Positions 5,818 to 6,007 of a DNA stretch of 6,007 bases are shown here, in pieces. Origin of the DNA: Kiloniellales bacterium (GTDB lineage: Bacteria > Pseudomonadota > Alphaproteobacteria > Kiloniellales > JAKSDN01); NCBI GenBank assembly GCA_022360075.1, contig JAKSDN010001354.1, positions 1 through 6,007 of the forward strand, written 5' to 3'. The notes under the pieces are model-generated. The model saw only the letters and a program-made list of their open reading frames with translations. It did not search any database and was not told the DNA's origin. The translations under genes and the position numbers were made by a program. Every line of letters starts with the position of its first letter. The stretch's first letter is position 1.

Positions 5818-6007
5818 TCAGGCGCGCTGCCTCAGATCCGCACCCGCCTCTTCCCGGGAACGCAGATGCTCGACGATGACGTGCGTGCCGAGCTCGATGT
5901 CGCGGCGAATGGCCTTCGACGCTCGGGCGGCGTCGCCGTCACGGATCGCCCGGACGAGCTGGTCGTGCGGATGGTCCTTGATCGGCTTTCTGTACTGGTA
6001 CTCGTAG
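5818..6007 (-). CDS. GntR family transcriptional regulator, FCD-type (FadR subfamily), C-terminal fragment
   Basis: The last 62 residues before a TGA at 5820-5818 are visible; the frame is open to the right edge, so the winged-helix DNA-binding domain and most of the ligand domain lie outside the window. The visible part holds the C-terminal helices of an FCD domain, with the characteristic spacing H(14), LVRAI (17-21), GDAARA (24-29) and then IRRDI (33-37), followed by a charged tail. His14 fits a metal/ligand-binding His of the family. The position 22 residues later, usually the last His, is Asp36 here; Asp can still bind metal and is seen in some subgroups. FCD regulators usually sense small carboxylates, which suits a neighbouring TTT transporter. 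The gene reads toward tctA, and its stop lies 44 bp from the operator. It is too short for the subfamily to be certain. Confidence 0.75.
   Translation of the reverse strand, partial: YEYQYRKPIKDHPHDQLVRAIRDGDAARASKAIRRDIELGTHVIVEHLRSREEAGADLRQRA

Noticed and set aside
5408..6007. + strand open frame running to the right edge
   Set aside because: It runs antisense to tctA, across the promoter/operator and antisense to the GntR C-terminus; the composition looks random and no ribosome site supports it.

Overview
The window is high-GC DNA, clearly above 60% by eye. Its gene set is typical of a proteobacterium that scavenges organic acids, most likely an alphaproteobacterium of the Rhodospirillales/Rhizobiales kind; that placement is inference from gene content and base composition. 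The theme is a tripartite tricarboxylate transporter (TTT) locus with its likely regulator and two accessory enzymes.

Layout from left to right. The left edge (1-1446, + strand) carries an M81/MlrC-family metallopeptidase that lacks only its extreme N-terminus. It ends 6 bp from the stop of a convergent short-chain dehydrogenase/reductase (1453-2214, - strand). About 250 bp of mostly non-coding DNA follow (2215-2467), holding two stem-loops behind tctC and a short ORF with a strong ribosome binding site that overlaps the dehydrogenase start. Then, all on the - strand, come the periplasmic binding protein TctC (2468-3436), a 132-bp gap with a terminator-like hairpin and a promoter/operator, the small membrane subunit TctB (3569-4042), the large membrane subunit TctA (4039-5559), a 37-codon ORF abutting tctA (5561-5674), a second promoter/operator, and the C-terminus of a GntR/FCD-type regulator cut by the right edge (5818-6007).

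Transcription on the - strand therefore reads gntR, operator, small ORF, tctA, tctB, terminator, operator, tctC, small ORF, SDR. The most informative signal is an AT-rich palindrome, ATCATATATGAT, overlapping the predicted promoter in front of tctA. A near-identical copy overlaps the predicted promoter in front of tctC. Apart from these two islands the window is GC-rich. The simplest model is that the adjacent FCD-type regulator represses both the membrane subunits and the separately transcribed binding protein until the imported carboxylate, or a product of it, is present. The M81 hydrolase and the SDR may process the imported compound. The substrate cannot be read from the sequence. No mobile elements, tRNA/rRNA genes or CRISPR arrays are visible.
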